A DNA stretch of 7,002 bases from an uncultured Rhodanobacteraceae bacterium. GTDB taxonomy: Bacteria; Pseudomonadota; Gammaproteobacteria; Xanthomonadales; SZUA-5. This document shows positions 6,984-7,002 of this stretch, piece after piece; positions within the stretch are counted from its first letter, which is position 1, and every line of letters begins with the position of its first letter. The notes beneath the pieces are model-generated. The model was given only the letters and a program-made list of their open reading frames with translations, searched no databases and was not told the origin of the DNA. The position numbers and the translations under genes are program-made. The stretch spans positions 1 through 7,002 of the forward strand of contig CALEZI010000161.1 of the NCBI GenBank assembly GCA_937928755.1, in the 5' to 3' direction.

Positions 6984-7002
6984 AGCAGCAGCGGGGCAAG
7001 GG
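6980..7002 (+). CDS. start of next gene, cut by window end
   Basis: A GTG at 6980 overlaps the regulator's TGA (GTGA), a typical coupled start, and is preceded by a purine-rich GAGGGG run able to act as ribosome site. Only seven codons are visible, beginning MKQQRGK. A cognate sensor histidine kinase would be the usual neighbour, but nothing in the visible residues shows this. Confidence 0.45.

Overview
The window is GC-rich chromosomal DNA. It encodes typical Gram-negative proteins: two OmpH/Skp-type periplasmic proteins, Sec-type signal peptides, and an NtrC-type sigma-54 activator. Dense codons, ATGA gene overlaps and GC-rich intergenic repeats suggest a gammaproteobacterium, perhaps the Lysobacterales (Xanthomonadales). 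That placement is an inference from style, since no marker gene is present. I see no rRNA, tRNA, CRISPR array, phage gene or transposase.

Layout from left to right. Positions 1-375 are intergenic and hold 2.3 copies of a 135-bp tandem repeat with a strong internal hairpin, then a separate perfect inverted repeat. Positions 376-2034 (minus) encode an exported YtcJ-type amidohydrolase. A divergent operon follows at 2168-3566 (plus): a GNAT acetyltransferase and two Skp/OmpH-like periplasmic proteins, each joined to the previous gene by an ATGA overlap. Positions 3567-3809 hold a strong Rho-independent terminator ending directly at the Shine-Dalgarno of the next gene, with an upstream hairpin whose loop could compete for it. 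Positions 3810-4730 (plus) encode an amidinotransferase-superfamily hydrolase (DDAH/CtlX-like). Positions 4800-5261 (minus) encode a TerB/DjlA-N-like soluble protein. Positions 5262-5597 are a divergent regulatory region with a 16-bp dyad and a good sigma-54 (-24/-12) promoter match. Positions 5598-6983 (plus) encode a full-length receiver/AAA+/Fis response regulator. Its stop overlaps a GTG that probably begins the next gene, possibly the cognate sensor kinase.

Most genes belong to recognisable families. The three most original signals are: (i) a translationally coupled acetyltransferase plus two unequal Skp-like proteins, one with much of the tentacle coiled coil missing; (ii) a candidate transcription attenuator in front of the amidinohydrolase; (iii) a self-contained sigma-54 circuit (dyad, -24/-12 promoter, activator) in which the activator carries GAFTDA instead of GAFTGA. 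I see no clear evidence for a wholly new multi-gene system.
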